This document shows, piece after piece, positions 19,499 to 28,088 of a DNA stretch of 64,000 bases (positions are counted from its first letter, which is position 1; each line of letters begins with the position of its first letter). The stretch is from Chryseobacterium indicum (GTDB lineage: Bacteria; Bacteroidota; Bacteroidia; Flavobacteriales; Weeksellaceae), in contig NZ_JACSGT010000001.1 of NCBI RefSeq assembly GCF_021504595.1, forward strand, positions 1,302,001 to 1,366,000, read 5' to 3'. The notes under the pieces are model-generated. The model was not told the DNA's origin, searched no databases, and saw only the letters and a program-made list of their open reading frames with translations. The position numbers and the translations under genes were made by a program.

Positions 19499-19550
19499 CT
19501 TTTTATATAAATAAAACGGTAAATGATTTTATCTGTTATTCTTTTTCAAT

Positions 19551-19928
19551 TTAATAATTACTAATTTCAATTAAATTCTGATCGGGATCTCTTAAATAAA
19601 CCGATTGTATTTTTCCTAAAGCTCCGGTTCTTTCAACAATTCCTTCGATGATCTCAATATTCTTTTCCTTTAGCTCCTGTAAAACTTCGTAAATGTCAGT
19701 TTCGGAAATAAAACATAGATCCGCAGAGCCACAAGTCGGATGTTCAGCTTTTGGTTCAAATTCTTTTCCTTTCTGATGAAGGTTAATTTTCTGATTTCCA
19801 AAAGTCAACGCTTTTCTGTTTTCTCCAAAAACTATGACTTCAAAACCAAGAATAGAGGTGTAAAAATCTACTGTTTTTTCAATGTCAGCAACTGTTAAAA
19901 CAAGGTGATCTATGCTTTTGATTTTCAT
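19551..19928 (-). CDS. VOC family (glyoxalase/bleomycin-resistance fold) protein
   Basis: The 125-residue protein is one vicinal-oxygen-chelate unit with both beta-alpha-beta-beta-beta repeats. It opens with IDHLVLTVADIEKTVDFYTSILGFE and ends with VYLRDPDQNLIEISNY. Likely metal ligands are H8, H51 and E121, as in dioxygenase or lyase VOC enzymes. The substrate is unknown. The stop lies 50 bp beyond the metE relic and 6 bp separates the start from the next gene. Confidence 0.85.
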   Translation of the reverse strand: MKIKSIDHLVLTVADIEKTVDFYTSILGFEVIVFGENRKALTFGNQKINLHQKGKEFEPKAEHPTCGSADLCFISETDIYEVLQELKEKNIEIIEGIVERTGALGKIQSVYLRDPDQNLIEISNY

Positions 19929-19934
19929 GAATAT

Positions 19935-20381
19935 TTAATTGATTTCACTAACATTATATTGATAAACCTGAAAATTATCTGTTATAGTTTCTTTACTTAA
20001 AATTAAAATTTCTTTTAGATTTCCTTTTGTGTATTTTACATTGAAAACATAGGCTACAGCCATATTATCAGGAGAAAATTTTTCACTAATCAATTTCCTT
20101 TCTATATATACTCCATATTTTTCTGATTTGCTATTGATCAATTCTTTAAATTTAGAATATGGAGTTTTCTGATAAAAACGGAAGCTCATTAATTCGTCCA
20201 ATTTGGAGGGGCTATTAATTCTTTTATAAAATTGATTAATAGTTTCCTCAATACTATATTTTACAGGCTTTTTTATTTCAAGAACTTTTCCATTACTATT
20301 GGCAATAACGGTTTCGATTTTTTCCTGTGTATAAATTTTCGTTGAAATCAATAATAATGATGATATAATAATTTTTTTCAT
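19935..20381 (-). CDS. Hypothetical secreted protein, 148 aa
   Basis: A signal peptide (MKKIIISSLLLISTKIYTQ) leads a small basic mature domain that I cannot place. The body has an NTF2-like feel (a helix IEETINQFYKRINSPSKLDELMSF followed by strands), but this is weak. It lies 6 bp before the VOC gene and could share its transcript. It is probably periplasmic. Confidence 0.55.
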   Translation of the reverse strand: MKKIIISSLLLISTKIYTQEKIETVIANSNGKVLEIKKPVKYSIEETINQFYKRINSPSKLDELMSFRFYQKTPYSKFKELINSKSEKYGVYIERKLISEKFSPDNMAVAYVFNVKYTKGNLKEILILSKETITDNFQVYQYNVSEIN

Positions 20382-20480
20382 AAATTCTTAAAAATTGATT
20401 CGATTGATGAATCCATATATATTTTCCGATCTAATGAAAAAGTAAAACTATTTTTTGAATTCATGATTTGACTATTATTT

Positions 20481-21059
20481 TTACTCCGTTCTCTGGAAAA
20501 TATGCGTCAGTTTGGAATTCTTAATAAAATCCTGAACAGAAGTATCTTTCGTGGCATTTTTATCCGTTAATTCAAAATAATAAATCATAAGATTCGGAAA
20601 CTTTGGATCTTTGCAGACCACTTTAAAACGCCTTACCTTCTCATCGGTACTTAAAAAAATCAGTTCAGAACCACCACTCAGTTTAATATTATTGACTTCA
20701 AAAGAATCTTTCCAGTTTTTTTGAATTTTTGCAAATCGTTTCTGCGTTCTGTCGCTGTCTTCGTTTTCGAATTTATCAACCTGAAATTCCGTTAAAAGCT
20801 GAGGATAGATTAATCCTTCTTTAAGCATCGTTTCAGTAATTTTATCCGATTTATCATAGAATATAATTTTGTTATCAAACAATATCTGATTGTCATTAAG
20901 TGTCATTTTTCCATTGAACTTCTTATAATTTTTCTTTTTATAATCATTCTTAAAATGTTCAATGACAGCTTTATCTTTAGGGCCTGCTTTTTCAGTTTTC
21001 TGTCCAAAAACAGAAGCAGATAAAAATAAAGAAAGACTTATTGTATATATTAGTTTCAT
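20481..21059 (-). CDS. Hypothetical secreted protein, 192 aa
   Basis: The signal peptide MKLIYTISLSLFLSASVFGQ is clear. The mature part is highly charged (Lys-rich at 22-50) with an acidic-aromatic core and no Cys apart from one. I do not recognise the family. It lies 34 bp downstream of nudK on the same strand, so it may be co-transcribed with it. It is likely periplasmic. Confidence 0.6.
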   Translation of the reverse strand: MKLIYTISLSLFLSASVFGQKTEKAGPKDKAVIEHFKNDYKKKNYKKFNGKMTLNDNQILFDNKIIFYDKSDKITETMLKEGLIYPQLLTEFQVDKFENEDSDRTQKRFAKIQKNWKDSFEVNNIKLSGGSELIFLSTDEKVRRFKVVCKDPKFPNLMIYYFELTDKNATKDTSVQDFIKNSKLTHIFQRTE

Positions 21060-21093
21060 AATGGATTGAATAAAATTAATTTAAATTTGAATT

Positions 21094-21675
21094 TTATAGA
21101 ATATTTTTAATTCTTAAATATTGCAGCAGCATGATTGTTTTTGCATCTTTAATTTCTCCCGAATCGATCATTTCCAATGCTTTATCAATTGAAAGTTCAA
21201 GGACTTCAATGTTTTCGCCTTCTTCATCCAATCCGCCGCCTTCTGTAATTTTCATTTCAGTAGAATATTCTGCAATAAAAAAATGAAGAATTTCTGTTAC
21301 CGAACCGGGAGACATATAGGCTTCAAATATTTTTTCAGCTTTTGAGATCTTATAACCTGTTTCTTCCTCGGTTTCCCTTCTGATGCAGTCTTCGGGATTG
21401 TCATCGTCCAATAATCCGGCACACGCTTCGATCAGCATTCCTGTTGGATTTCCATTGATAAAAGTTGGCAGTCTGAACTGTCTTGTCAAAATAATCGTTT
21501 CAGACTTTTTATTATAAAGTAAAATAACGGCACCATTTCCTCTGTCATAGGCTTCACGGCTTTGCTGTTCGATGGTTCCGTCTTTTTTTTGAATACTGAA
21601 AGTTACTTTTTTCAAAGTATACCAGTTATCAGATAAAATTTCTGTCTTTTCAATATGTACGTTCATATTTTGCAT
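21094..21675 (-). CDS. nudK: Nudix hydrolase, GDP-mannose pyrophosphatase type
   Basis: The 193-residue protein closely follows E. coli NudK throughout: [35 protein letters not shown], the Nudix helix REXXEEXG at about 100-107 (RETEEETG), then [19 protein letters not shown]. NudK splits GDP-mannose to GMP and mannose-1-phosphate. The start may be the first Met or Met4 (MNVHIEK); the second matches relatives better. It is followed by a secreted protein gene and preceded, 26 bp away, by an epimerase gene on the same strand. Confidence 0.85.
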   Translation of the reverse strand: MQNMNVHIEKTEILSDNWYTLKKVTFSIQKKDGTIEQQSREAYDRGNGAVILLYNKKSETIILTRQFRLPTFINGNPTGMLIEACAGLLDDDNPEDCIRRETEEETGYKISKAEKIFEAYMSPGSVTEILHFFIAEYSTEMKITEGGGLDEEGENIEVLELSIDKALEMIDSGEIKDAKTIMLLQYLRIKNIL

Positions 21676-21701
21676 AGATTTTACAATCTTCGTTACATTT
21701 T

Positions 21702-22604
21702 TTATTTCAATAAATCTTCCAGAGCCCTCTTTAATTCAGGAAACTCAAACTGAAAACCAGCCTTCTGAATTTTTTCCGATGAAGCTCTCGAACCTTCCAG
21801 CAAGGCCTCCGACAGTTCTCCGAACATCAGTTTTAAAACAAAAGCGGGAACATTGGGCATAAATAAAGGTTTGTGAAGAACTTCCGCCATATTTTTTGTC
21901 AGATTTTCATTCGTAGTATGCTGTGGCGAATTCGCATTAAATGCACCGTCCAGTTCAGAATTTTTCAAGGCAAATTCGTAAATCGAACAAATATCATTGA
22001 TATGAATCCACGGCATATATTGTTTTCCGGTTCCGATTGGTGAGCCTATGCCCATCTTCACAGGTGGAAGCATCTTTTTTAAAGCCCCGTCTTTTTCAGA
22101 AAGTACAACTGCAGTACGAATTTTAACTACTCTTTCAGCAACATTTTGTTCCTTGAAATCATCCGCAGCTTTCTCCCAGAGAATAACCACTTCACTTAAA
22201 AAATCATTTCCCGGACCATCATTTTCAGTAAAAATTTTCTCCGTTGTTTTTGTTCCGTAATAATTAATTCCGGAAGCGGAAATAAAAGATTTTAATCTGA
22301 TATTATTTTTTTGCAGAGTTTTTAAAAGCAAAGCTGCAGAATCGACACGGCTTGAAATCAGTTCTTTTTTTCTTTCATCGGTCCATCGCTTTTCCGAAAT
22401 ATTGGCTCCCGCAAGATGAATGATATGCGAAACATTCTCAAAAGCTTTTTCGTCGATCGTTCCTTTTTTAATATCCCATTCAAAATCGTTGCTGTTCTGT
22501 TTTTTGCGCGTGAGAAAGCGTACCGTATAATCTTTCTCAAGTTTTTTAGACAATTCTTTGGCAACCAATCCGTTTGCGCCCGTGATAAGAACAATTTCTT
22601 TCAT
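21702..22604 (-). CDS. TIGR01777 family NAD-dependent epimerase/SDR protein
   Basis: The 300-residue extended-SDR protein has the NAD(P) glycine motif at its N-terminus ([13 protein letters not shown]) and the conserved [13 protein letters not shown] segment. SASGINYYG covers the YxxxK-type region in the modified form used by this family. The C-terminal [21 protein letters not shown] is the DUF1731 domain. It is related to plant/cyanobacterial cell-division-associated SulA-like epimerases, but the substrate is unknown. The start ATG at 22604 precedes [12 protein letters not shown]. The gene follows a zinc-ribbon gene 21 bp upstream. Confidence 0.9.
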   Translation of the reverse strand: MKEIVLITGANGLVAKELSKKLEKDYTVRFLTRKKQNSNDFEWDIKKGTIDEKAFENVSHIIHLAGANISEKRWTDERKKELISSRVDSAALLLKTLQKNNIRLKSFISASGINYYGTKTTEKIFTENDGPGNDFLSEVVILWEKAADDFKEQNVAERVVKIRTAVVLSEKDGALKKMLPPVKMGIGSPIGTGKQYMPWIHINDICSIYEFALKNSELDGAFNANSPQHTTNENLTKNMAEVLHKPLFMPNVPAFVLKLMFGELSEALLEGSRASSEKIQKAGFQFEFPELKRALEDLLK

Positions 22605-22625
22605 GTTTAAAAATCTTAGTTGTTT

Positions 22626-22970
22626 CTAAGCCTGATTTTTTACGATCAGAACAAAATCATCTTCTAAAAGTTTATAGCCGTAATCGTAAATAAATTTATA
22701 TTCGGAGCCGTTTTTATAAACTTTCAGATTTGTGAAATAATCGAAATCAAAACCTAAGCCATCGAGCTTGGATTTGGCAATTTTTGTTTTTCCTTCCGTA
22801 TTCACTTCCGTCAGAATTCTGTAATTTTTGCGAAGCCTGTTATTGATGTTCCGCATCAGATTGCTGGAATCCTTGTTCTGTTTATTGTTGTAGGCATTTC
22901 GGCAGGCATCATTACAGAATTTTTTGTCGGATCTGCCGATAATTTTTTCGCCGCATTCGAGACAATTCAT
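22626..22970 (-). CDS. Small zinc-ribbon protein, 114 aa
   Basis: The N-terminus is a zinc ribbon with Cys at 3, 6, 19 and 23 (CLECG and KFCNDACRNAY), of the type seen in DUF2116/treble-clef ribbons. A basic helix and a beta-rich tail follow. It probably binds nucleic acid or protein; no specific function is known to me. Its ATG overlaps the stop of the upstream HPP gene by 4 bp (ATGA), so the two are translationally coupled. Confidence 0.7.
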   Translation of the reverse strand: MNCLECGEKIIGRSDKKFCNDACRNAYNNKQNKDSSNLMRNINNRLRKNYRILTEVNTEGKTKIAKSKLDGLGFDFDYFTNLKVYKNGSEYKFIYDYGYKLLEDDFVLIVKNQA

Positions 22971-23572
22971 AGCTTTTTCATTTTGTGTGGATGTTTGTGT
23001 TTTTTCTTCAGTAAATATGTAAACCGATTATGATTCGGATAACTTCTGTTTGAGGTAATATTATTGAAAATTAAAGCAATAATCAATAAAATAATACATC
23101 CTGAAAGAACAGGAGAAAGAACATACCAATATCCCAGTTCCGGAATTTTTCCTGTAGAACTTACCGCAATAAGCGCAGTGGCTCCGCCTGGGGGATGAAG
23201 CGTTTTTGTGTACTGCATTAAAACGATGGAAAAAGCAACAGCCAGAGGTGCAGAAAGCCAGATGATGTCCGGAACAATTTTATAAACGGTAACGCCTACC
23301 AAAGCCGACAGAACGTGTCCTCCGATTAAATTTCGGGGTTGTGCAAGAGGACTTTGAATGGCTCCGTAAATTAAAACGCTTGAAGCTCCGAAAGAACCGA
23401 TTAAAAAGATATTTTCTGTTGCCGACAAAGTGTGCGACTGGATGAAAGCAATTATTCCGATTCCGAAAAACGCTCCCAGAAACGACCAGAAATGCTCTTT
23501 ATAGTCTACCAGAGTTTCTCTGTAAATCACATATTTAGAAACGCGGAACGTTCTTTTTATTGTCTTCTTCAT
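22967..23572 (-). CDS. HPP family integral membrane protein
   Basis: The 201-residue protein has about five transmembrane segments and the family signature TKTLHPPGGATAL (HPP near residues 126-128), along with GSFGASSVLIYGA and SPLAQPRNLIGGH. Cyanobacterial HPP proteins transport nitrite; the role in flavobacteria is unproven. The basic tail is His/Lys-rich (KKKHKHPHKMKKL). A TATCTTTG -7 box lies 8 bp before the ATG, so the transcript may be leaderless. Confidence 0.85.
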   Translation of the reverse strand: MKKTIKRTFRVSKYVIYRETLVDYKEHFWSFLGAFFGIGIIAFIQSHTLSATENIFLIGSFGASSVLIYGAIQSPLAQPRNLIGGHVLSALVGVTVYKIVPDIIWLSAPLAVAFSIVLMQYTKTLHPPGGATALIAVSSTGKIPELGYWYVLSPVLSGCIILLIIALIFNNITSNRSYPNHNRFTYLLKKKHKHPHKMKKL

Positions 23573-23579
23573 AGGATTT

Positions 23580-23587
23580 CAAAGATA
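23580..23587 (-). promoter_or_regulatory. -7 box immediately upstream of the HPP gene
   Basis: On the minus strand TATCTTTG matches TAnnTTTG. A TTTG lies 16 bp further upstream within a CGTTTGCAAACG palindrome. The predicted transcription start is only a few bases from the ATG at 23572. Confidence 0.5.
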
Positions 23588-23732
23588 CGAAATTATCCGT
23601 TTGCAAACGACTACAAACGAATTTAAATAGTTTTCTACCGACTCCGGTTCTTAAATTCAGCAACCTTTGCCACAGAGATTTGAGAAAAACATGAACGTCT
23701 CTTATCTGAACGTTAAATTTAAAAATAAAGTT

Positions 23733-24065
23733 ATGTCACTAAGAAACAAAGTTACCCTAATAGGATTTACAGGAAAAGAAGTAGAAATCATCAGCTTCGA
23801 TAACGGAAATGTAAAAGCTGCCGTTTCTCTTGCAACATCAGATCATTACACCAATGCAAAAGGTGAAAAAGTAGAAGAAACACAATGGCACAATCTGGTT
23901 GCTTTCGGAAAAACCGCTGAAATATTTCAGAAATACGTTCCGAAAGGAAAAGAAATCGCTGTGGAAGGAAAACTTACTTACCGATCGTATGACGATAAAG
24001 ACGGTGTAAAAAGATACATTACAGAAATTCGTGTAGATGAAATTCTTTTGTTGGGAGGAAAATAA
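23733..24065 (+). CDS. ssb: Single-stranded DNA-binding protein
   Basis: Started at 23733 (MSLRNKVTLIGFTGKEVE), this is a 110-residue OB-fold SSB; upstream in-frame codons add a non-homologous leader. The SSB core is clear: NKVTLIGFTGKEV, then EETQWHNLVAFGKTAEIFQKY, VPKGKEIAVEGKL and ITEIRVDEILLLGGK. It lacks the long Gly/Pro-rich linker and acidic DDDIPF-type tail of the main replicative SSB, so it is probably a short second SSB used in repair or recombination. It is divergent from the HPP gene and 17 bp before the HRDC gene. Confidence 0.88.
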   Translation: MSLRNKVTLIGFTGKEVEIISFDNGNVKAAVSLATSDHYTNAKGEKVEETQWHNLVAFGKTAEIFQKYVPKGKEIAVEGKLTYRSYDDKDGVKRYITEIRVDEILLLGGK

Positions 24066-24082
24066 TCTAGAAATTACAAGCC

Positions 24083-24538
24083 ATGAAAATTAAAGTTTTT
24101 AAAATCGGACTGGACGACAGACAACTTGAAAAAGATCAAAAAACACTTGAAGCTTTTCTGGAATCGCACGATATTATAAAAGTTGAAACCGCTTTCGTTC
24201 AGGACGAAAAATACTGGTCGGTTGTTCTGTATTTTGAAGAATTGAAAATCGTTCAGCAAAGCGTTGTAAAAGATTCTAAAACAGCAAAATACTCCGCAGA
24301 AGATGAAGCCTTAAATAATGATGAATTAAAAATACTGGAAGCTTTGAAATACTGGCGCTCCGAGAAAGCAAAAGAACAGAATCTGCCAAGCTATTTTATT
24401 GCTTCAAACAAAGAACTGATGTCTGTAGCGAAATATAAACCAGCCAAAAAAGAAGAGTTACGCGATATTAAAGGTTTCGGAAAGCATAAAATAGAAAATT
24501 ACGGCGAAGAGATTTTGGAAATATTGGAAAGCATATGA
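24083..24538 (+). CDS. HRDC domain protein
   Basis: The 151-residue protein ends in an HRDC domain (about 75-151): LKILEALKYWRSEKAKEQNLPSYFIASNKEL followed by the helix-hairpin segment DIKGFGKHKIENYG. HRDC domains bind DNA or RNA in RecQ helicases and RNase D. Here the domain is stand-alone, with a 70-residue charged N-terminal region of unknown fold and no helicase. It lies 17 bp after ssb, suggesting a shared transcript and a link to DNA repair. Confidence 0.85.
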   Translation: MKIKVFKIGLDDRQLEKDQKTLEAFLESHDIIKVETAFVQDEKYWSVVLYFEELKIVQQSVVKDSKTAKYSAEDEALNNDELKILEALKYWRSEKAKEQNLPSYFIASNKELMSVAKYKPAKKEELRDIKGFGKHKIENYGEEILEILESI

Positions 24539-24563
24539 GCTTTATGTATTTTTAAGTCTTTTC

Positions 24564-24596
24564 AAACCTCACAGGTTTTTAAAACCTGTGAGGTTT
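24564..24596. terminator. Perfect long palindrome, bidirectional terminator or mobile palindromic repeat
   Basis: AAACCTCACAGGTTTT and AAAACCTGTGAGGTTT are perfect inverted copies separated by one T, giving a 16 bp stem. It lies 25 bp after the HRDC stop. From memory, ACCTGTGAGGTTT palindromes are scattered across many flavobacterial genomes, so it may be a dispersed element serving as terminator. Confidence 0.7.
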
Positions 24597-24657
24597 AGTA
24601 ATATCTGCAGATAAAGCTTAAAGAGGTTTATCTGTAGTAAAAGTCCTTTCAATTCCT

Positions 24658-24665
24658 TATTTTTG
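24658..24665 (+). promoter_or_regulatory. -7 box of hisS
   Basis: TATTTTTG matches TAnnTTTG and lies 37 bp before the hisS ATG. No strict TTTG -33 box was found. Confidence 0.5.
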
Positions 24666-24702
24666 CAGCTTATACATATTAATATCATTTATTTATCATA
24701 AA

Positions 24703-26052
24703 ATGAAACCAAGTTTAGCAAAAGGGACGAGAGATTTTACGTCACTGGAAGTAGCAAGAAGGAGATATATCATCAATACTTTACAGAAAAATTTTGAGTT
24801 ATTCGGATTTCAGCCACTGGAAACGCCTAGTTTTGAAAATCTTTCAACATTAACGGGAAAATACGGAGAAGAAGGAGACCGTCTGATTTTTAAAATTTTA
24901 AATTCGGGAGATTATACTTCTAAAGTAAATCAGGAAGATTGGGAAAATAAAAGTCATCAGAAACTTACTTCTCAAATTTCAGACAAAGCTCTTCGTTACG
25001 ACCTTACGGTACCTTTTGCAAGATTTGTGGCAATGAATCATAATCAGCTTACTTTTCCATTTAAAAGATATCAGATTCAACCGGTTTGGAGAGCAGATCG
25101 CCCTCAAAAAGGAAGATTCAGAGAGTTTTATCAGTGTGATGCGGATGTGGTAGGAAGCGAAAGTCTTTTGCAGGAAGTAGATCTGGTTCAGTTGTATCTG
25201 AAATCTTTTGCGGAGCTTGGAGTTTCTGTAACCATCCACATCAATAACCGTAAAATTCTTTCCGGATTGGCTGAGTTTGCAGGAATTACCGACAAATTAA
25301 TAGATTTCACGGTAGCTTTGGATAAATTAGACAAAATCGGGAAAGACGGTGTTGTAAAAGAATTGCTGGAAAGAGGAATTGCACAGGAATCCATTGATAA
25401 ACTGGATTTCCTTTTCAACCAGTCGGATGATGCGCTGGAAAATCTTCTTCAGCTAAAAGAAAAATTTGCAGGAAATGAAACAGGGCTGAAAGGAGTAGAA
25501 GAGCTTGAATTTGTCATTACACAATCTTTAAATCTTGGTGTTGATATTCAGAATCTTGTGTTTGACATTACGTTGGCAAGAGGTCTGGATTATTACACTG
25601 GAGCGATTTTCGAAGTAAAAGCGGATGAAGTTCAGATGGGTTCCATCGGCGGCGGCGGAAGATATGATAACCTTACGGAAGTTTTTGGTGTTAAAAATAT
25701 TCCGGGAATCGGAATTTCTTTTGGTCTGGACAGAATTTATCTCGTGATGGAAGAACTTGGTCTTTTCCCTGAAGGAGCGACCTCTAAAACAGAGTATCTT
25801 TTTGCTAATTTCGGTGGAAATGAAACGGTAGAAGCTTTAAAACTGATCCGACAACTGAGAGAAAAAGGAGTTTCCGCAGAAATGTATCCTGAAGCGGCAA
25901 AGATTGGCAAACAGTTTACATATTCTGAGAAAAAAGGGATTAAAAATCTGGTATTCTTAGGCGAAGAAGAAATTAAAAACGGAACGGTAACCTATAAAGA
26001 TCTTGAAGCAGGGGAGCAGAAAACGGTTTCTCTGGAAGAGTTTTTAGGATAG
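24703..26052 (+). CDS. hisS: Histidyl-tRNA synthetase
   Basis: The 449-residue class II synthetase charges tRNA-His. It opens [16 protein letters not shown]. Motif 1 lies near [16 protein letters not shown] and motif 2 is [16 protein letters not shown]. The histidine-specific signature appears as [14 protein letters not shown]. Motif 3 is [16 protein letters not shown]. The C-terminal anticodon-binding domain covers about 365-449. The length is normal. It stands alone between two terminators. Confidence 0.97.
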   Translation: MKPSLAKGTRDFTSLEVARRRYIINTLQKNFELFGFQPLETPSFENLSTLTGKYGEEGDRLIFKILNSGDYTSKVNQEDWENKSHQKLTSQISDKALRYDLTVPFARFVAMNHNQLTFPFKRYQIQPVWRADRPQKGRFREFYQCDADVVGSESLLQEVDLVQLYLKSFAELGVSVTIHINNRKILSGLAEFAGITDKLIDFTVALDKLDKIGKDGVVKELLERGIAQESIDKLDFLFNQSDDALENLLQLKEKFAGNETGLKGVEELEFVITQSLNLGVDIQNLVFDITLARGLDYYTGAIFEVKADEVQMGSIGGGGRYDNLTEVFGVKNIPGIGISFGLDRIYLVMEELGLFPEGATSKTEYLFANFGGNETVEALKLIRQLREKGVSAEMYPEAAKIGKQFTYSEKKGIKNLVFLGEEEIKNGTVTYKDLEAGEQKTVSLEEFLG

Positions 26053-26068
26053 AATAAATAAGAAGAAT

Positions 26069-26099
26069 AAAAAAGCATCATTAATCCTGATGCTTTTTT
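26069..26099 (+). terminator. Terminator of hisS
   Basis: AAAAAGCATCA and TGATGCTTTTT form an 11 bp stem with a seven-base loop and trailing T's, 17 bp after the stop. Confidence 0.9.
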
Positions 26100-26191
26100 A
26101 TTTTCAGTTGGTACGATTTCATTACAAATTTGTATTTTAGAAAATCATAAAATTGTTTTGTGATTTTTAAAACTATTAAACATAAAACCCA

Positions 26192-27133
26192 ATGAACAAT
26201 ATTTGTGGATTGTGCGGAACTCCTTTAACAGCTATGGATACGCTTTTGGGCGAAAATAAACTGGCAGACAATCATATTCTCTGTAACAAATGCCTGAATG
26301 AAGCTTCCGGTATCAATAAGGATGTTGTCAATAATCTGCAGCAGTTTTTCCTGCCCGAGATCAGGGGAATTATTTTGCAGGGGAAAATCGGCGAAGTTGA
26401 AAATCAGGCTTTTTCTCAAACTTCAAATGTACAGCGTTCCCAAACTCCTTCTTTTGGATTTGGCGGAACAGTGTCCAGACTTGATGATATTCAGGATCAG
26501 ATTGTTGCCCTGAATGCGAGGCTGAGCATTTTTGTAAACAGCGAAGTAAAGGAACTCGTTCATATTTTAGAAAATAATGAAAAGTTAACCGCTATTGCAG
26601 AAGGTCTTACCATGCCTTCGAAGGTGGAAGGACTTCTGTTTTCTACGCAGAAAAGAGTGGTTTTCATAGATAAAAAGCTTTTTGGAAATGTGCAGAAAGA
26701 TGAATATCTCTTCGAAAATATCCGTTCTGTTGAGCATGTGGAAAGTCTTTTATATTCAACGTTAAAAATTTTCTCTAAAAACGTTTCCACAGCAGAGTTT
26801 AAGCTTCATAACAAAAGTGACGGGAACAACTTCTGCAACGCAGTTAATCAATATCTGCATGGGAAAGTGAATCAGCCTGTTCAACAACAACAACAACAAC
26901 AACAACAACAAATTCAGTCTTCGTCTTTTAATTTGTACAATATGCCGGTTTCTGAAAATCCGTTTCAAAAGCCTGAAGATTCAAATCCGGTACAGCAGAA
27001 TTCTGGTGTACAGAAAGAAGCTCCGGAAGTTATTTTTGAACAATTGGAAAAGCTCGGTAAACTTAGGGAAATGGGCGTTCTGACGGATCAGGAATTTGCG
27101 GAACAGAAGAAAAAATTATTAGACCGACTTTAA
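26192..27133 (+). CDS. CxxC-ribbon / PH-like / SHOCT protein with polyglutamine tract, paralogue 1
   Basis: This 313-residue protein has four parts. A DUF4428-like zinc ribbon has Cys at 5, 8, 31 and 34. A PH-like (YokE-type) domain spans about 115-220, recognisable by SKVEGLLFSTQKRVVFIDKK. A low-complexity linker contains ten consecutive Gln encoded by ten CAA codons. A C-terminal SHOCT helix pair follows (EQLEKLGKLREMGVLTDQEFAEQKKKLLDRL region). SHOCT modules mediate oligomerisation. The function is unknown. A shorter paralogue without the Gln tract follows 65 bp downstream. Confidence 0.75.
   Translation: MNNICGLCGTPLTAMDTLLGENKLADNHILCNKCLNEASGINKDVVNNLQQFFLPEIRGIILQGKIGEVENQAFSQTSNVQRSQTPSFGFGGTVSRLDDIQDQIVALNARLSIFVNSEVKELVHILENNEKLTAIAEGLTMPSKVEGLLFSTQKRVVFIDKKLFGNVQKDEYLFENIRSVEHVESLLYSTLKIFSKNVSTAEFKLHNKSDGNNFCNAVNQYLHGKVNQPVQQQQQQQQQQIQSSSFNLYNMPVSENPFQKPEDSNPVQQNSGVQKEAPEVIFEQLEKLGKLREMGVLTDQEFAEQKKKLLDRL
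26882..26911 (+). repeat. (CAA)10 microsatellite in coding sequence
   Basis: Ten uninterrupted CAA codons encode ten Gln in the linker between the PH-like and SHOCT parts. Slippage here would change the linker length without breaking frame. Confidence 0.9.
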
Positions 27134-27198
27134 TCCCTGTTTTTCTTTTTTAGCTAAAATCAAAAATTAAAACAGGTTAAATATAATAAGATATTACA

Positions 27199-28032
27199 AT
27201 GAATAATCATTGCGGATTGTGTGGAAAAGAACTCACTTCAATCGATATGATGCTGGGTGAAAATAAGCTTTCTGAAGGAAATATTATCTGTAATTCATGT
27301 CTTGAAAAAGCGAGTGTGCTGAATGAAGAATTGCTTTCGGATCTGCACCGTTTCAGCTTAAAAGATATTGAAAGCCTGCTCCAAAACGGAGAAATCGTTC
27401 AGCGGGAAACAATTCAGGAAAATATTTCTGAAAATATACCTGCTGTTGCAGATTCAGAGCGAAGGGTGCTGTCAAAAGATCTTTATAAAAAACGACTGAA
27501 AGAGATAAAAAAGCAACTGGAAAGTTTAAGAGCCAATCTTTCTCTGTTTACAAAAGGAGAAATTAAAGAACTTCCGTATATTCTTGATCCTGACGAAGTG
27601 ATTCTAGCGATTACCGATGCACAGTTTACAAAAACTACGGATGCCGGAATTCTGCTTACGACTCCAAAAAGAATGATTTCAGTTTCCAAAGCGATGTTTT
27701 CACCTGCAAAAGTGAATGAATTTCTTAATGAGGATATTCTTGAAGTAAGCTTCGTCAAAAACTTTGTATCGCCGAACATCAGAATTCATACAAAAGACAA
27801 AATGTTTGAGTTTGAGTCGTTTTTTAATAAAGATTATGCTGAAGATTTTTACCAGTTCATCAGTAAAATATATAACAGGGAAGACGTTTCCGAAGCATCT
27901 TCTGCAGAACAGGATGTAATTTCTGAAAGCGTTCTTGAGCAGCTCGAAAAATTAGGAAAATTAAGAGAAAACGGCATTTTAACGGAGGAAGAATTTACCT
28001 TACAGAAGAAAAAACTATTAGAAAAATTATGA
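27199..28032 (+). CDS. CxxC-ribbon / PH-like / SHOCT protein, paralogue 2
   Basis: This is the tandem paralogue of the preceding gene, 277 residues long. The zinc ribbon has Cys in the same places (5, 8, 31, 34) and shares the MLGENKL segment. The PH-like domain covers about 120-225 (ILLTTPKRMISVSKAMF). The same SHOCT tail ends the protein (LEQLEKLGKLRENGILTEEEF). The polyglutamine linker is missing. Both genes are probably one transcript after a local duplication. The function is unknown. Confidence 0.75.
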   Translation: MNNHCGLCGKELTSIDMMLGENKLSEGNIICNSCLEKASVLNEELLSDLHRFSLKDIESLLQNGEIVQRETIQENISENIPAVADSERRVLSKDLYKKRLKEIKKQLESLRANLSLFTKGEIKELPYILDPDEVILAITDAQFTKTTDAGILLTTPKRMISVSKAMFSPAKVNEFLNEDILEVSFVKNFVSPNIRIHTKDKMFEFESFFNKDYAEDFYQFISKIYNREDVSEASSAEQDVISESVLEQLEKLGKLRENGILTEEEFTLQKKKLLEKL

Positions 28033-28088
28033 GGAAAGCAATCTTTTTAAGAAGACTTGTTTAAACTTTTATCTAAAAATTAAAACCA

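Noticed and set aside
23667..23732. Longer N-terminus for SSB
   Set aside because: SSB proteins begin close to the LRNKVTLIG strand; the 22 extra residues have no counterpart in the family.
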